Shown here in pieces: positions 35,477 to 46,353 of a stretch of DNA of 64,000 nucleotides. The position numbers were made by a program, and so were the translations under genes. Under the pieces are notes generated by a model, which did no database searches, was not told where the DNA came from, and worked only from the letters and a program-made list of their open reading frames with translations. The DNA is from Notoacmeibacter marinus (GTDB lineage Bacteria > Pseudomonadota > Alphaproteobacteria > Rhizobiales > Rhizobiaceae): contig NZ_NBYO01000002.1 in NCBI RefSeq assembly GCF_002238045.1, positions 186,001 through 250,000 of the forward strand, written 5' to 3'. Each line of letters opens with the position of its first letter. The first letter of the stretch is position 1.

Positions 35477-36211
35477 ATGACGACATTCGACAAGGACACC
35501 CTGGCCGAACTGGCGCCGAAAGGCCGCCTTCGTGCGGCCATCAATCTCGGTAACGCGGCTTTGGCACGCCGGGGCGATGGCGGCCAATTGGCGGGTATCT
35601 CCCCCGATTTGGCGCGCGAGCTGGCGCGGCAAACGGGTCTGGAGTTGGAGACGATCATCTATGAAGGCGCCGGCAAGACCTTCGCAGATGTCGACAGCGA
35701 TGTTTGGGACGTCGCATTCCTAGCCGTGGACGAAACCCGTGCGCGCAAGGTGGATTATACCGCGCCCTACGTGGAGATCGAAGGTACCTACGCTGTTCCC
35801 GTCGATTCACCCTTTCAGGAAATGGATCAACTCGACGTGCCGCACGCCAAGATACTGGTGGCGCAGAACTCGGCCTACGACCTCTATCTGTCCACTGCGC
35901 TGAAGGCAGCGGAAATCGTTCGCGCCGAAACGCCAGGCGCTTCCCTGGACCAGTTCGATCGCGGCGGACACGACGCGGTGGCGGGCGTCCGGCAGACACT
36001 GGAAGCGCGCTATGCGAACCGCAACGACATCAACATCCTGCCGGGCAGCTTCATCTCGATCCATCAGGCAATGTGCGCTCCCAAAGGCCGCCCGCTCGCT
36101 TTGGCCGCACTATCTAGCTTCATCGAAGAGGCCAAGAGCAGTGGCTTCATCGCCGAGCGCCTGCGTGCAAATGGCGACGATACGGTGAAGATTGCACCGC
36201 CCACGGACTGA
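35477..36211 (+). CDS. Family 3 solute-binding-like protein without a signal peptide
   Basis: 244 residues. The fold is that of amino acid binding proteins: KGRLRAAINLGNAALARR, GISPDLARELARQTGLELETIIYEGAGKTFADV, WDVAFLAVDETRARKVDYTAPYVEIEGTY. It starts MTTFDKDTLAELAPKG with no hydrophobic leader, so the product should stay in the cytoplasm or be exported another way. Similar leaderless proteins are known in proteobacteria, and the role is unknown. The ATG at 35477 follows a weak CAGGACGATC. Confidence 0.8.
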   Translation: MTTFDKDTLAELAPKGRLRAAINLGNAALARRGDGGQLAGISPDLARELARQTGLELETIIYEGAGKTFADVDSDVWDVAFLAVDETRARKVDYTAPYVEIEGTYAVPVDSPFQEMDQLDVPHAKILVAQNSAYDLYLSTALKAAEIVRAETPGASLDQFDRGGHDAVAGVRQTLEARYANRNDINILPGSFISIHQAMCAPKGRPLALAALSSFIEEAKSSGFIAERLRANGDDTVKIAPPTD

Positions 36212-36484
36212 ATGACGGACGATTCGGAGATAGAAAGACTGACTTGCTTCGTAGAATAGGAAAGACTTTCTCGAACGGCATCTGATGCTCCGGCTCGGCC
36301 TGACTAAGTAGACGCCGCAGAACGGAAAATAGTCTTCGCAGCGGAGCCTTCGGGGGACGCAAGGTGAACCAGCGCCCCGGTTGCCTTGGCTTTGAGAAGC
36401 GTTATGGTAACACAACTAATCCTTTTGATCGGGCTCGAACTACATGCGCGATCCATCAAAAAAATTATGGGAGAACGACGACAT

Positions 36485-37504
36485 ATGATCAACAAACGAC
36501 TTCTTACCCTAGCCGCCGGCGCGGCTGCTCTCGCGTTCAGCGCAACAGGCGCTGCCGCTCAGGATTCCAGCTGCGGAAGTGTTTCGATGGCGGAATTCGA
36601 CTGGCCCTCCGGTGAGTTGATGGCCAATGTCGACAAGATCATTCTGGAAGAGGGCTATGGCTGCGACGTGCAGCTCGTCACCGGCGGAACGACCACCATC
36701 TTCGCATCCATGAACGAGAAGGGCGAGCCGGAAGTGGCTGGCGAACTGTGGATCAACGCGGTTCGCGACCTTCTGGAAAAGGGTATCGAGGAAGGTGAAC
36801 TGAAGATCGTCAATGACGGTCCGATCACCGATCTGGGCGAAGGCTGGTGGGTGACGCCGAAATTCGCCGAAGAGCATCCCGATCTCGACACGGTCGAGAA
36901 GATTCTGGAGCGGCCGGATCTCTTCCCCGACCAGGAAGACGAATCGAAGGGCGCATTCATCGGCTGTCCGGCCGGATGGGGTTGCCAGCTCATCAATGCC
37001 AATCTCTATCGTGCATTCGATATGGAAGAGAAGGGCTGGAAGCTGGTCGATCCGGGCTCGGCCGCGGGTCTGGACGGTTCGATGTCGAAAGCCAATGAGC
37101 GTGACGAACCCTGGTTCGGTTATTACTGGTCGCCGACCGCGATGATCGGCAAGTACAAGATGGTGCTGTTACCGTTCGAAGCCGAATATGCCGGCGATGA
37201 GAACTGGAACGGCTGCATCGCGCTTGCCGAGCAGGATTGCGAAGACCCGAAGAAGACCGCCTGGACCAAATCCGAGGTGCGGACCGTCATCACCGACGAA
37301 TTCGCCGAAAAGTCCGGTCCGGCCCAGGAGTACCTCTCCAAACGTGTCTTCCCCGGCGAGATTATGAACGAGATGCTGGTCTACATGCAGGACGAGCAGG
37401 CCAGCGGCGAGGACGCCGCGTTCTACTTCCTGGAAACGCACAAGGATCTTTGGAACGAATGGGTTTCAGAGGACGTGGCGAAGAAGGTTCAGGAAAAGCT
37501 CTAA
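36485..37504 (+). CDS. Glycine betaine-type ABC transporter, periplasmic binding protein
   Basis: 339 residues with a signal peptide (LLTLAAGAAALAFSATGAAAQ). The OpuAC/ProX fold is shown by CGSVSMAEFDWPSGELMANV, VTGGTTTIFASMNEKGEPEVAGELW, and GWWVTPKFAEEHPDLDTV, with aromatic residues that can form the quaternary amine cage. GGGAGAA precedes the ATG. A strong terminator separates it from the permease, so it will be produced in excess. Substrate choice among betaine, proline betaine and choline is open. Confidence 0.92.
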   Translation: MINKRLLTLAAGAAALAFSATGAAAQDSSCGSVSMAEFDWPSGELMANVDKIILEEGYGCDVQLVTGGTTTIFASMNEKGEPEVAGELWINAVRDLLEKGIEEGELKIVNDGPITDLGEGWWVTPKFAEEHPDLDTVEKILERPDLFPDQEDESKGAFIGCPAGWGCQLINANLYRAFDMEEKGWKLVDPGSAAGLDGSMSKANERDEPWFGYYWSPTAMIGKYKMVLLPFEAEYAGDENWNGCIALAEQDCEDPKKTAWTKSEVRTVITDEFAEKSGPAQEYLSKRVFPGEIMNEMLVYMQDEQASGEDAAFYFLETHKDLWNEWVSEDVAKKVQEKL

Positions 37505-37518
37505 GGCTACGAATTTCA

Positions 37519-37548
37519 GGGAGTCGCCCGTCGGGCGGCTCCTTTTTT
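37519..37548 (+). terminator. Terminator/attenuator inside the betaine operon
   Basis: A ten-pair GC-rich stem (ggagtcgccc 37520-37529 with gggcggctcc 37533-37542, one G-T pair), three-base loop and six T. It lies 15 bases after the binding protein stop and 55 bases before the permease, so read-through sets the subunit ratio. Confidence 0.88.
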
Positions 37549-37602
37549 CTTCACCGGGACCGTTCGGCGGGGCAAGGGCAATAAGACAATGGGTGGGGTA
37601 TA

Positions 37603-38493
37603 ATGGAATTCCTAGACGAATTCCCGACGATGGGGCGTTCAGACCTTCGCGATCTGAAGAAATCGATCGATGGCGGTTTCCGCGAGTTCTCGCGCACCTA
37701 TGGCGAGGGGCTGGAAAATTTCTTCGATCCGCTTCTGCACTTTCTCGTCTGGTTCGAAAGGCTCCTGGTCAATACGCCATGGCCCATTGTTTTGGGTGCG
37801 ATTGCGGCTTTGGTTTGGTTCGGCGCGCGATCCGTCACCATGGTGATCGCCACGATCGTCTGTTTCATGGTGATCGGCTATCTGGACATGTGGGAAGACA
37901 CGATGGCGACCCTGGCCATCGTCTCGGTCGCGACCATCATATGCATAGCCATCGGCCTACCGGTGGGCATTTTGATGGCCCGTTCCAACAAGTTTCAGGC
38001 GGCGATCACACCCGTGCTGGATGTGATGCAGACCATTCCAAGTTTCGTTTACCTCATCCCGGTCGTCATGCTTCTGGGAATCGGCAAGGTTCCGGGTCTC
38101 ATTGCCGTCTGCATCTACGCCCTGCCCCCGATGGCGCGTCTGACCAATCTAGGCATTCGGCTGGTCGACAAGGAAGTGTTGGAAGCCGCGACGGCCTTCG
38201 GCGCGGATTACAAGCAGAAGCTGTTCGGCGTTCAGATTCCGCTGGCGCTGCCGACCATCTTCGCCGGCGTGAACCAGACGATCATGATGGCACTATCCAT
38301 GGTGGTCATCGCTTCTCTGATCGGCGTGGCGGGCCTTGGTGTGCCGGTTCTTAGGGCGGTCTCCAACCAGTATCTGGCGCTCGGTCTGATGAACGGGCTG
38401 GCCATCGTAGCGCTTGCGATCATTTTCGACCGTGTCTCGCAGCGCTTCGGTCGCCGAATGCAGAGCCATCGTGAAGAGGGAGCTGGCCATTGA
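37603..38493 (+). CDS. Glycine betaine/proline ABC transporter permease
   Basis: 296 residues. An amphipathic N-terminus of about 50 residues is followed by seven membrane segments. The BPD domain shows PVLDVMQTIPSFVYLIPVVMLLGIGKVPG and the EAA loop KEVLEAATAFGADYKQKLFGVQIPLALPTIFAGVNQT, as in ProW/OpuAB. The downstream ATPase starts within its stop codon. Confidence 0.92.
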   Translation: MEFLDEFPTMGRSDLRDLKKSIDGGFREFSRTYGEGLENFFDPLLHFLVWFERLLVNTPWPIVLGAIAALVWFGARSVTMVIATIVCFMVIGYLDMWEDTMATLAIVSVATIICIAIGLPVGILMARSNKFQAAITPVLDVMQTIPSFVYLIPVVMLLGIGKVPGLIAVCIYALPPMARLTNLGIRLVDKEVLEAATAFGADYKQKLFGVQIPLALPTIFAGVNQTIMMALSMVVIASLIGVAGLGVPVLRAVSNQYLALGLMNGLAIVALAIIFDRVSQRFGRRMQSHREEGAGH

Positions 38494-39620
38494 ACAAGGC
38501 TAACACTATCGCGCCTGCCTCCACGGGAGGCGAGGTCAAAGTCTCGATCCGCAATCTGTACAAGATCTTCGGCGATAACCCGCAAGCTCATATTGACAAT
38601 GTCCGCAACGGCATGGGCAAGACGGAACTGCTGGAAAAGCATGCCCATGTTCTTGGTCTTCAGGACATCAATGTCGATATTCCCGCACGCAAGTTGCAGG
38701 TCATTATGGGCCTGTCGGGGTCGGGAAAATCGACCCTGATCCGTCATATCAACCGACTGATCGATCCGACGGCAGGAGAAGTCATCGTCGATGGCGAGAA
38801 CGTTCTGGAGTTCGATCAGAAACGGCTGATGGACTTCCGGCGCCACAAAACATCGATGGTTTTTCAGCGCTTTGGCCTTTTTCCCCACAGAACGGTCGAG
38901 GAAAATGTCGCCTACGGGCTGACGGTTCAGGGCATCAACAAGAAGAAAGCGACCGAGGCGAGCCGCCGCTGGACTGAAAAGGTCGGCCTTGCCGGTTATG
39001 AAGACAGCTATCCGAACCAGCTATCCGGCGGCATGCAGCAGCGCGTCGGGCTGGCGCGGGCACTCGCGACGGATGCCGAAATTCTCCTGATGGATGAAGC
39101 CTTCTCGGCGCTCGATCCGCTGATCCGCACCGACATGCAGAACCTTCTTCTGGAACTGCAGACGGATCTGAACAAGACCATCATCTTCATCACGCACGAC
39201 CTGGACGAAGCGCTGAAGCTGGCGGACCGCTTGGTTATTCTGAAAGATGGCGCAGTGATTCAGCAGGGCGAGCCGCAGCATATCCTGCTTCATCCGAACG
39301 ATCCCTATATTGAAGACTTCGTCGCCGACATCAATCGCGCGCGCGTCCTGCGGGTCCGCTCGGTGATGGAACCTTTGGAAGGTCCGGCCACAGCCGAACA
39401 GGCGGCCCAGATCGAGGCGAAGGATCACCTCATCGACCATGACGATACGCTGGAAGAAGTGATCGCCCGGTCGCGCGGCGAGGTAGATCGCGATTATCTC
39501 GTTCTCAAGAACGGGCAACTGGTCGGCAATCTTCATATGGAAGATGTCGTGCGGGCACTGGTGCCACGCATTCCGGAAAACGAAGATGATGAGGAGGTGA
39601 AGAAAACGGAAGCCGCCTGA
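38490..39620 (+). CDS. Glycine betaine/proline ABC transporter ATP-binding protein with CBS domain
   Basis: 376 residues. Long N-terminal lead typical of ProV, Walker A GLSGSGKSTL, signature LSGGMQQRVGLARAL, Walker B ILLMDEAFSALDPLIR. The tail has a CBS module (LVLKNGQLVGNLHMEDVVRAL) that in relatives senses ionic strength or nucleotides. The start is a TTG at 38490 forming a TTGA overlap with the permease stop and having GAGGGAG upstream. A hairpin terminator overlaps its 3' end. Confidence 0.92.
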   Translation: MNKANTIAPASTGGEVKVSIRNLYKIFGDNPQAHIDNVRNGMGKTELLEKHAHVLGLQDINVDIPARKLQVIMGLSGSGKSTLIRHINRLIDPTAGEVIVDGENVLEFDQKRLMDFRRHKTSMVFQRFGLFPHRTVEENVAYGLTVQGINKKKATEASRRWTEKVGLAGYEDSYPNQLSGGMQQRVGLARALATDAEILLMDEAFSALDPLIRTDMQNLLLELQTDLNKTIIFITHDLDEALKLADRLVILKDGAVIQQGEPQHILLHPNDPYIEDFVADINRARVLRVRSVMEPLEGPATAEQAAQIEAKDHLIDHDDTLEEVIARSRGEVDRDYLVLKNGQLVGNLHMEDVVRALVPRIPENEDDEEVKKTEAA

Positions 39621-39640
39621 CGCGCAACGGCTTTCCTTTT
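39608..39640 (+). terminator. Terminator at the end of the betaine operon
   Basis: ggaagccg (39608-39615) pairs with cggctttcc (39628-39636), one bulged base, and TTTT follows. It overlaps the last codons of the ATPase gene and faces the convergent pcaB. Confidence 0.65.
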
Positions 39641-39641
39641 C

Positions 39642-40742
39642 TCACTTTGCTAGATTTCCCATCATTTCGATCTGACCGAGCAGCCGCGCCGCAAGCAGAA
39701 GGGCGCGGCCGCTTGCCAGGCACATGGTCGGCAATACCATCCATTCCAGCGTCCAGGCTGCGCCGCTGCGTTCCTGCTCGTGGATTTGCGACGTGTGCAG
39801 CAGGCCCAATTGCGCGGTGTTGTAGCGGGCCAGCGAAACCAGCACTTCGGCTGCGACCGGGTTCGATTTGTGCGGCATGGCCGATGAGCCGCCAGTACCA
39901 CGCAGTTTGATCTCGTCGATGCCGTTCTGCGCCATCAGCGCCACGTCCTGCCCGAACTTACCGAGGGCGCTGGACAGGCGGCTGAGTACCTCCCCCTGCG
40001 CCATGATGGGCCGCCGATCGGTATGCCAGGCATGGCCCGGATCGATCAGGCCCAGCCGTTCCGCCATCTTCTCGGCGACGCCGTCAGTCCGGCCTTCAAA
40101 TCCCCGCCTGTCGCCAACAGGCCCGCCCAGTTGCAGCCATTCGATCTGCGATGACATGTGCGGCCAGTCGTCCAGGAGAGCCTGCAATGGACGCCGCCAG
40201 TTGCCGATGCGATGAGAGACGGAAATCGGCAGCGCCGCCTGCATTCGGGTTCGCCCCATGATCGTGCGATCGCCGAAACGGGCCGCCAGACGATCGAACT
40301 GGCCGAGCAGGTTCTGAAGCCGGGTTTCTAAAACCGCGTTCACATCGCGCAAGCAGAGAATCAGTGCCGTATCCATGACGTCCTGGCTCGTCGCGCCTGA
40401 ATGAACGGCATCGGCTGCTTCCCCGTTCAGTCCCTGCTTCAATCGCTCGATATAGCCGGGGATCGGAACGCCATCCCGCCCCGTCTGTCGCGCGAGAAGC
40501 TCGGTATCAGGGACGAAACTGGCAAGATGGCTGAGCGCCTCGCTTGCCTCTTTTTCCGCGGTCATACCGAGATCGCGCTTGGCCTCCACCAGAGCGGTTT
40601 CGAATTGACGGTAATGGGCAAGAATGGCGATATCGCATAGCAGCGCCTGCAGTTCTCCGTCGCCAAGCAGATCGGCGAAGAGCGCCGAGGACTGAACCGT
40701 CCCACCGATTCCATCAAAGAGCGGGCCTGTCTCAATATCCAT
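39642..40742 (-). CDS. pcaB: 3-carboxy-cis,cis-muconate cycloisomerase
   Basis: 366 residues of the fumarase/aspartase superfamily. The signature GGSSAMPHKSNPVAAEVLV is present, with TSQDVMDTALIL in the first half. It lactonises 3-carboxy-cis,cis-muconate in the protocatechuate branch of the beta-ketoadipate pathway. Last gene of the pobA-pcaDCHGB operon. Slightly short against the 350-450 range of the family but all core motifs are present. Confidence 0.93.
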   Translation of the reverse strand: MDIETGPLFDGIGGTVQSSALFADLLGDGELQALLCDIAILAHYRQFETALVEAKRDLGMTAEKEASEALSHLASFVPDTELLARQTGRDGVPIPGYIERLKQGLNGEAADAVHSGATSQDVMDTALILCLRDVNAVLETRLQNLLGQFDRLAARFGDRTIMGRTRMQAALPISVSHRIGNWRRPLQALLDDWPHMSSQIEWLQLGGPVGDRRGFEGRTDGVAEKMAERLGLIDPGHAWHTDRRPIMAQGEVLSRLSSALGKFGQDVALMAQNGIDEIKLRGTGGSSAMPHKSNPVAAEVLVSLARYNTAQLGLLHTSQIHEQERSGAAWTLEWMVLPTMCLASGRALLLAARLLGQIEMMGNLAK

Positions 40743-40808
40743 TGAAGGTCTCTTTCAAAAACAGGACGACGCGCGCGTCTCGGAGCCACTACAACTTTTC
40801 GAAATCCG

Positions 40809-41422
40809 TCAGATATCGAAGAAGATCGTTTCCTTGTGGCCCTGAATGCGGATGTCGAAGCGATAGCCCGCCCTATCCTGCTCCGCAATCAGTGTCGGTA
40901 CGCGGTTCTGGTGTTCGATCCGGCTGAGAATCGGGTCCTCCTTGTTGGCCGCCTCCTCATCCGAAAAATACATACGCGTCTGCAGACCGATATTGATCCC
41001 CCGCGCCACGATCCAGAAGGTGATGTGCGGTGCCTGATCCTTACCGGTCGGATGCGGAACGCGGCCCGGTTTGATCGTCTCGAAGGAAAAGGAACCATCC
41101 GCCATATCGACGGGAATGCGGCCCCAACCGCTACATTTCGGATCGGCCCTGCCGCGTGTCTCGCTGGGCGAATTGTAGAGCCCATCGGCATCGGCTTGCC
41201 AGATTTCGATCAAAGCGTCCTTCAATGGCGTGCCGGTGCCGTCCATAACCTTTCCGGAGACGACGATCCGCTCGCCCTTCACCCCGTCCTCGATGACTCT
41301 CTTCCCAAGGTCTTCAGCGTAAACACCCGATATACCGGCGAAATTCGGCGTCAGACCAATATGGACATAGGGACCAGCGGTTTGCGACGACGTTTCCTTC
41401 AGATCATCGAGCCGTTGCACCA

Positions 41423-41423
<1 letters not shown>
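40809..41423 (-). CDS. pcaG: Protocatechuate 3,4-dioxygenase, alpha subunit
   Basis: 204 residues. Intradiol dioxygenase fold with TAGPYVHIGLTPNFAG at the front, GTPLKDALIEIWQADADGLYN and PHITFWIVARGINIGLQTRMYF. As in all alpha subunits the iron ligands are incomplete; catalysis is in PcaH. The ATG overlaps the pcaH stop by one base (TGATG), so the subunits are made together. Confidence 0.94.
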
Positions 41424-43394
<1,971 letters not shown>

Positions 43395-43454
43395 GTCATC
43401 GCTCCCGTTCTTCGCTATGACCGCCATTATCACGTGGCAGTTGCAATGCCCTCG

Positions 43455-44669
43455 TCAAGCGCTCGCAACTGATCGGTCGAGGTGCTCGAAGTTCCCATCG
43501 TAAGGCAACCCCGTGTAAATCTCTGCCATAAGGGTCTGCGCCGCCGGTGAGTCACGGATACGCCGTAGTTCCACTTCCTGAAGCCGCCTGTCGAAGGGCG
43601 TCTGGTCCGGAAAGCGGTGCATCATGGAAGTCATCCACCATGAAAAGTGAATGGCTCGCCAGACACGGTCGAGCGCCCGCGCGGAGTATATGTCGATGCC
43701 GCGCTCATCATCGTCCTTCAGTGCGCTGACGAGGCCCTCGGCCAGATAACGCACATCGGACACCGCCAGATTGAGACCCTTCGCCCCGGTCGGCGGAACG
43801 ATATGGCTGGCGTCACCGGCCAGGAAAAGCCGGCCATAGCGCATCGGCTCCGAAACGAAGGACCGGAGCGGCGCGATGGACTTTTCGACAGACGGCCCGG
43901 TTTCAAGCGTCTCGGCGGCTTCGTCTGGCAGCCGGCGACGCAATTCGTCCCAGAATTCGTTGTCGGACCAGCTTTCGGCCTTCTGATCGGCAGGGACCTG
44001 AATGTAATAGCGGGAAAGATTGGCGTTACGCATCGAAGCCAGCGCGAAGCCGCGCTCATGCTGGGCATAGATGAGTTCGTCACTGACCGGTTCCGTTCGC
44101 GACAGGACGCCCAGCCAGCCAAAGGGATAGACACGCTCATATTCGGTGCGCATGGCCTTGGGGATGGTTTGCCGACAGACGCCGTGGAAACCGTCGCATC
44201 CGGCCACGAACTGGCAGTCGATCCGGTGCTCAATCCCATCCTTGCGATAGGTGACGAACGGTCTTTCGGTTTCGATATCGTGTGGCTGCACATCTTCGGC
44301 TTGTTGCACCACGACAACGCCGTCGGACCGGTCCAGGGCTTCGTAGAGGTCACGCGTCACTTCGGTCTGCCCATAGACCATGACAGGCTGCCCGCAGGCT
44401 TTCATAAAATCGACGCGGAAGGCGGCATTCGCGGCCGCCAGAGAGACCCCCTCATGGACATAGCCTTCGCGGTCCATCCGCTCACCGACACCCGCCTGCC
44501 GAAGGGTTTCGACCGCGCCCCATTCCAACACACCAGCGCGGATGCGCGACAGCACGTAGTCACGGCTCTGACGCTCCAGCACGATGACGCTCGCACCAGC
44601 CTGGCTGAGCAGTCGGGCAAGCAGCAAGCCAGCCGGCCCGCCGCCAATAATCGCGACATCGACGTTCAA
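43455..44669 (-). CDS. pobA: 4-hydroxybenzoate 3-monooxygenase
   Basis: About 404 residues. FAD-binding IIGGGPAGLLLARLL, the second FAD motif FLAGDASHIVPPTGAKGLNLA, and SRIRAGVLEWG, all standard PobA. It hydroxylates p-hydroxybenzoate to protocatechuate using NADPH and O2. I place the start at a TTG (44669), preceded by GGAGGAC, because it gives the standard N-terminus; the frame runs on to an ATG at 44756 over the regulatory region. Head gene of the pca operon, divergent from the AraC regulator. Confidence 0.93.
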   Translation of the reverse strand: MNVDVAIIGGGPAGLLLARLLSQAGASVIVLERQSRDYVLSRIRAGVLEWGAVETLRQAGVGERMDREGYVHEGVSLAAANAAFRVDFMKACGQPVMVYGQTEVTRDLYEALDRSDGVVVVQQAEDVQPHDIETERPFVTYRKDGIEHRIDCQFVAGCDGFHGVCRQTIPKAMRTEYERVYPFGWLGVLSRTEPVSDELIYAQHERGFALASMRNANLSRYYIQVPADQKAESWSDNEFWDELRRRLPDEAAETLETGPSVEKSIAPLRSFVSEPMRYGRLFLAGDASHIVPPTGAKGLNLAVSDVRYLAEGLVSALKDDDERGIDIYSARALDRVWRAIHFSWWMTSMMHRFPDQTPFDRRLQEVELRRIRDSPAAQTLMAEIYTGLPYDGNFEHLDRSVASA

Positions 44670-44682
44670 TGGTCCGTCCTCC

Positions 44683-44743
44683 ACAACTTCAAGATTAGCG
44701 CCCTTCCGAATTTGGAGAATGGACGGGTCGCACTTGAAGTTGT
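44683..44743. promoter_or_regulatory. 11-bp inverted repeat in the pobA/regulator intergenic region
   Basis: ACAACTTCAAG (44683-44693) and its exact reverse complement CTTGAAGTTGT (44733-44743), separated by 39 bases, lie between the divergent starts of pobA and the AraC-type gene. One arm sits near each start, a layout expected for an activator that also controls itself. Confidence 0.6.
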
Positions 44744-44754
44744 ACTTTTCCAAC

Positions 44755-45660
44755 ATGGATACCGAGACCGAACCGCCTATTGTTCCTCCCTACGGCCTCT
44801 ATGGTGAAACCCTCGGTTTTCCGGATATTTTACATTATGAGAAGACCCCATGGCGGGCCCGTTTCTACGGACATATAGCGCCACACAGCCATCCGAATTT
44901 GCACCAGTTCTTCATCTTGCGAACGGGCGGCGGAACGGTGACGCTGGATGGCGGACGTTACAATCTGGCGGACGATATGGTGCTGAACGTTCCGCCGGGC
45001 TGTGTCCATGCCATCGCGTTCGACGAGCGGTCCGTCGGCTCCGTCATCACGGTCCCGCGAGAGGTGCTGGACGAAGCCCGTCTGCCGCGCCAGGCACTCG
45101 CGGCCATCGCTTCGCCAAAAACGCTTTTCGCAAGTCCGTCGATCTGGCAATGCGTTGAGACGGTTCAACAGGAATATGGCGAAGGATCATCGGCGCTCCG
45201 CTCCGCCATTCTGCGCCATATGTCCGCTTTGCTGGCATTAAATATTGCGCGCATGACGCCGGCCGGGGTCGGCATGCACGACGACGCACCGCCACCCAAC
45301 GCAAACACCAGGCTGGTGAGGCGCTTCACCGCCCTGGTCGAAGAGCACTTCCGCAATCATTGGCCGATTGCCCGCTACGCATCGACCCTGGGCGTCAGCG
45401 CAACCCATCTCGGGCGGGTCGTCCGCGCTGGGACAAGGAGTACGCCACGCATGATCGTCAGCGCCCGACTCCTGGTGGAAGCGCGGCGACACCTTGCTTA
45501 CACGAACCGCCCCGTCCAACAGATTGCGGAAAATCTTGGCTTTGCCGATCCCGCCTATTTCACTCGCGTCATCCAGCGGAAGACAGGCCTTTCACCCACA
45601 GAACTGCGCCGACGACTAAAGGGCAGTTCGCCGGCAGTCGCTGCGGACAAAAGGGTCTGA
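44755..45660 (+). CDS. AraC family transcriptional regulator, probably PobR
   Basis: 301 residues. An N-terminal cupin sensor domain (HIAPHSHPNLHQFFILRTGGGTVTLDGGRY) and a C-terminal pair of HTH motifs (IARYASTLGVSATHLGRVVRAG and PVQQIAENLGFADPAYFTRVIQRKTGLSPTELRRR). The cupin type matches regulators of pobA-like hydroxybenzoate genes. It is divergent from pobA, so p-hydroxybenzoate is the expected effector (inference). Confidence 0.88.
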   Translation: MDTETEPPIVPPYGLYGETLGFPDILHYEKTPWRARFYGHIAPHSHPNLHQFFILRTGGGTVTLDGGRYNLADDMVLNVPPGCVHAIAFDERSVGSVITVPREVLDEARLPRQALAAIASPKTLFASPSIWQCVETVQQEYGEGSSALRSAILRHMSALLALNIARMTPAGVGMHDDAPPPNANTRLVRRFTALVEEHFRNHWPIARYASTLGVSATHLGRVVRAGTRSTPRMIVSARLLVEARRHLAYTNRPVQQIAENLGFADPAYFTRVIQRKTGLSPTELRRRLKGSSPAVAADKRV

Positions 45661-45716
45661 CATCAGAGTCACCGGAGCGCGTCGGGCCGCTTATGTCCAG
45701 AGGCTCGACGTGACGA

Positions 45717-46145
45717 TCAGTTCGTAATCACCACGCGCATATTGCGCATGCCCACCTGACGGGTCCAGTTGTAGAGCTTCGCCGCATGGCTCGGATGAAG
45801 GCGAATGCAACCATGAGATGCCGGTCGGCCGAGCGAGCGGACCGCACCCGTGCCGTGAATGGCGTATCCGCCGTGGAAGAAAATCGAATGCGGCATCGGC
45901 GACATATCGTATTTGCGGCTGTACCACTGACGGTGCATCCGCTTGGCCGAATAGGTGCCGCGAGGCGTGTAGTAGCCTCGACGGGCGGTGGATACGCGCC
46001 AACGCCCCAGAACTCTACCATTCTTCAGGACAGTCATACGCTGCTGGGAAACATCGATCTTGGCAACGAGCTTGGCTGCGGAAGCGGAGATCGGACCGAT
46101 CGAGACGATGAGCATTGTGAGAAATGCGACGAGTACTGACTTCAT
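45717..46145 (-). CDS. Short exported L,D-transpeptidase
   Basis: 142 residues. Signal peptide (SVLVAFLTMLIVSIGPISASA) and a compact YkuD domain: VAKIDVSQQRMTVLKNGRVL, FFHGGYAIHGTGAVRSLG and the active site SHGCIRLH. It is the smallest of the three L,D-transpeptidases here, close to a bare catalytic domain. Start at 46145 with GAGGG before it. Confidence 0.9.
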   Translation of the reverse strand: MKSVLVAFLTMLIVSIGPISASAAKLVAKIDVSQQRMTVLKNGRVLGRWRVSTARRGYYTPRGTYSAKRMHRQWYSRKYDMSPMPHSIFFHGGYAIHGTGAVRSLGRPASHGCIRLHPSHAAKLYNWTRQVGMRNMRVVITN

Positions 46146-46353
46146 GGAACCCTCAAACTCACATAATACATCCCTTACCCGACCCAAAGTGACAGAAACA
46201 CGTCAAGGTTTCATCACAAAATTGCCCCAAACGCTTCGGTTCGCCCTGACATCCGCGACGCCGTCCCGAGCAAATTTTTGAAAAAAACTTTCCGATCAAT
46301 CCCTTAATAGAATCGTCCACGTCAGATCAATCTTTCGCGGAACAAGGCCAAGG

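Noticed and set aside
43647-44807. 386-codon plus-strand frame opposite pobA
   Set aside because: Antisense of pobA, which has intact FAD motifs.
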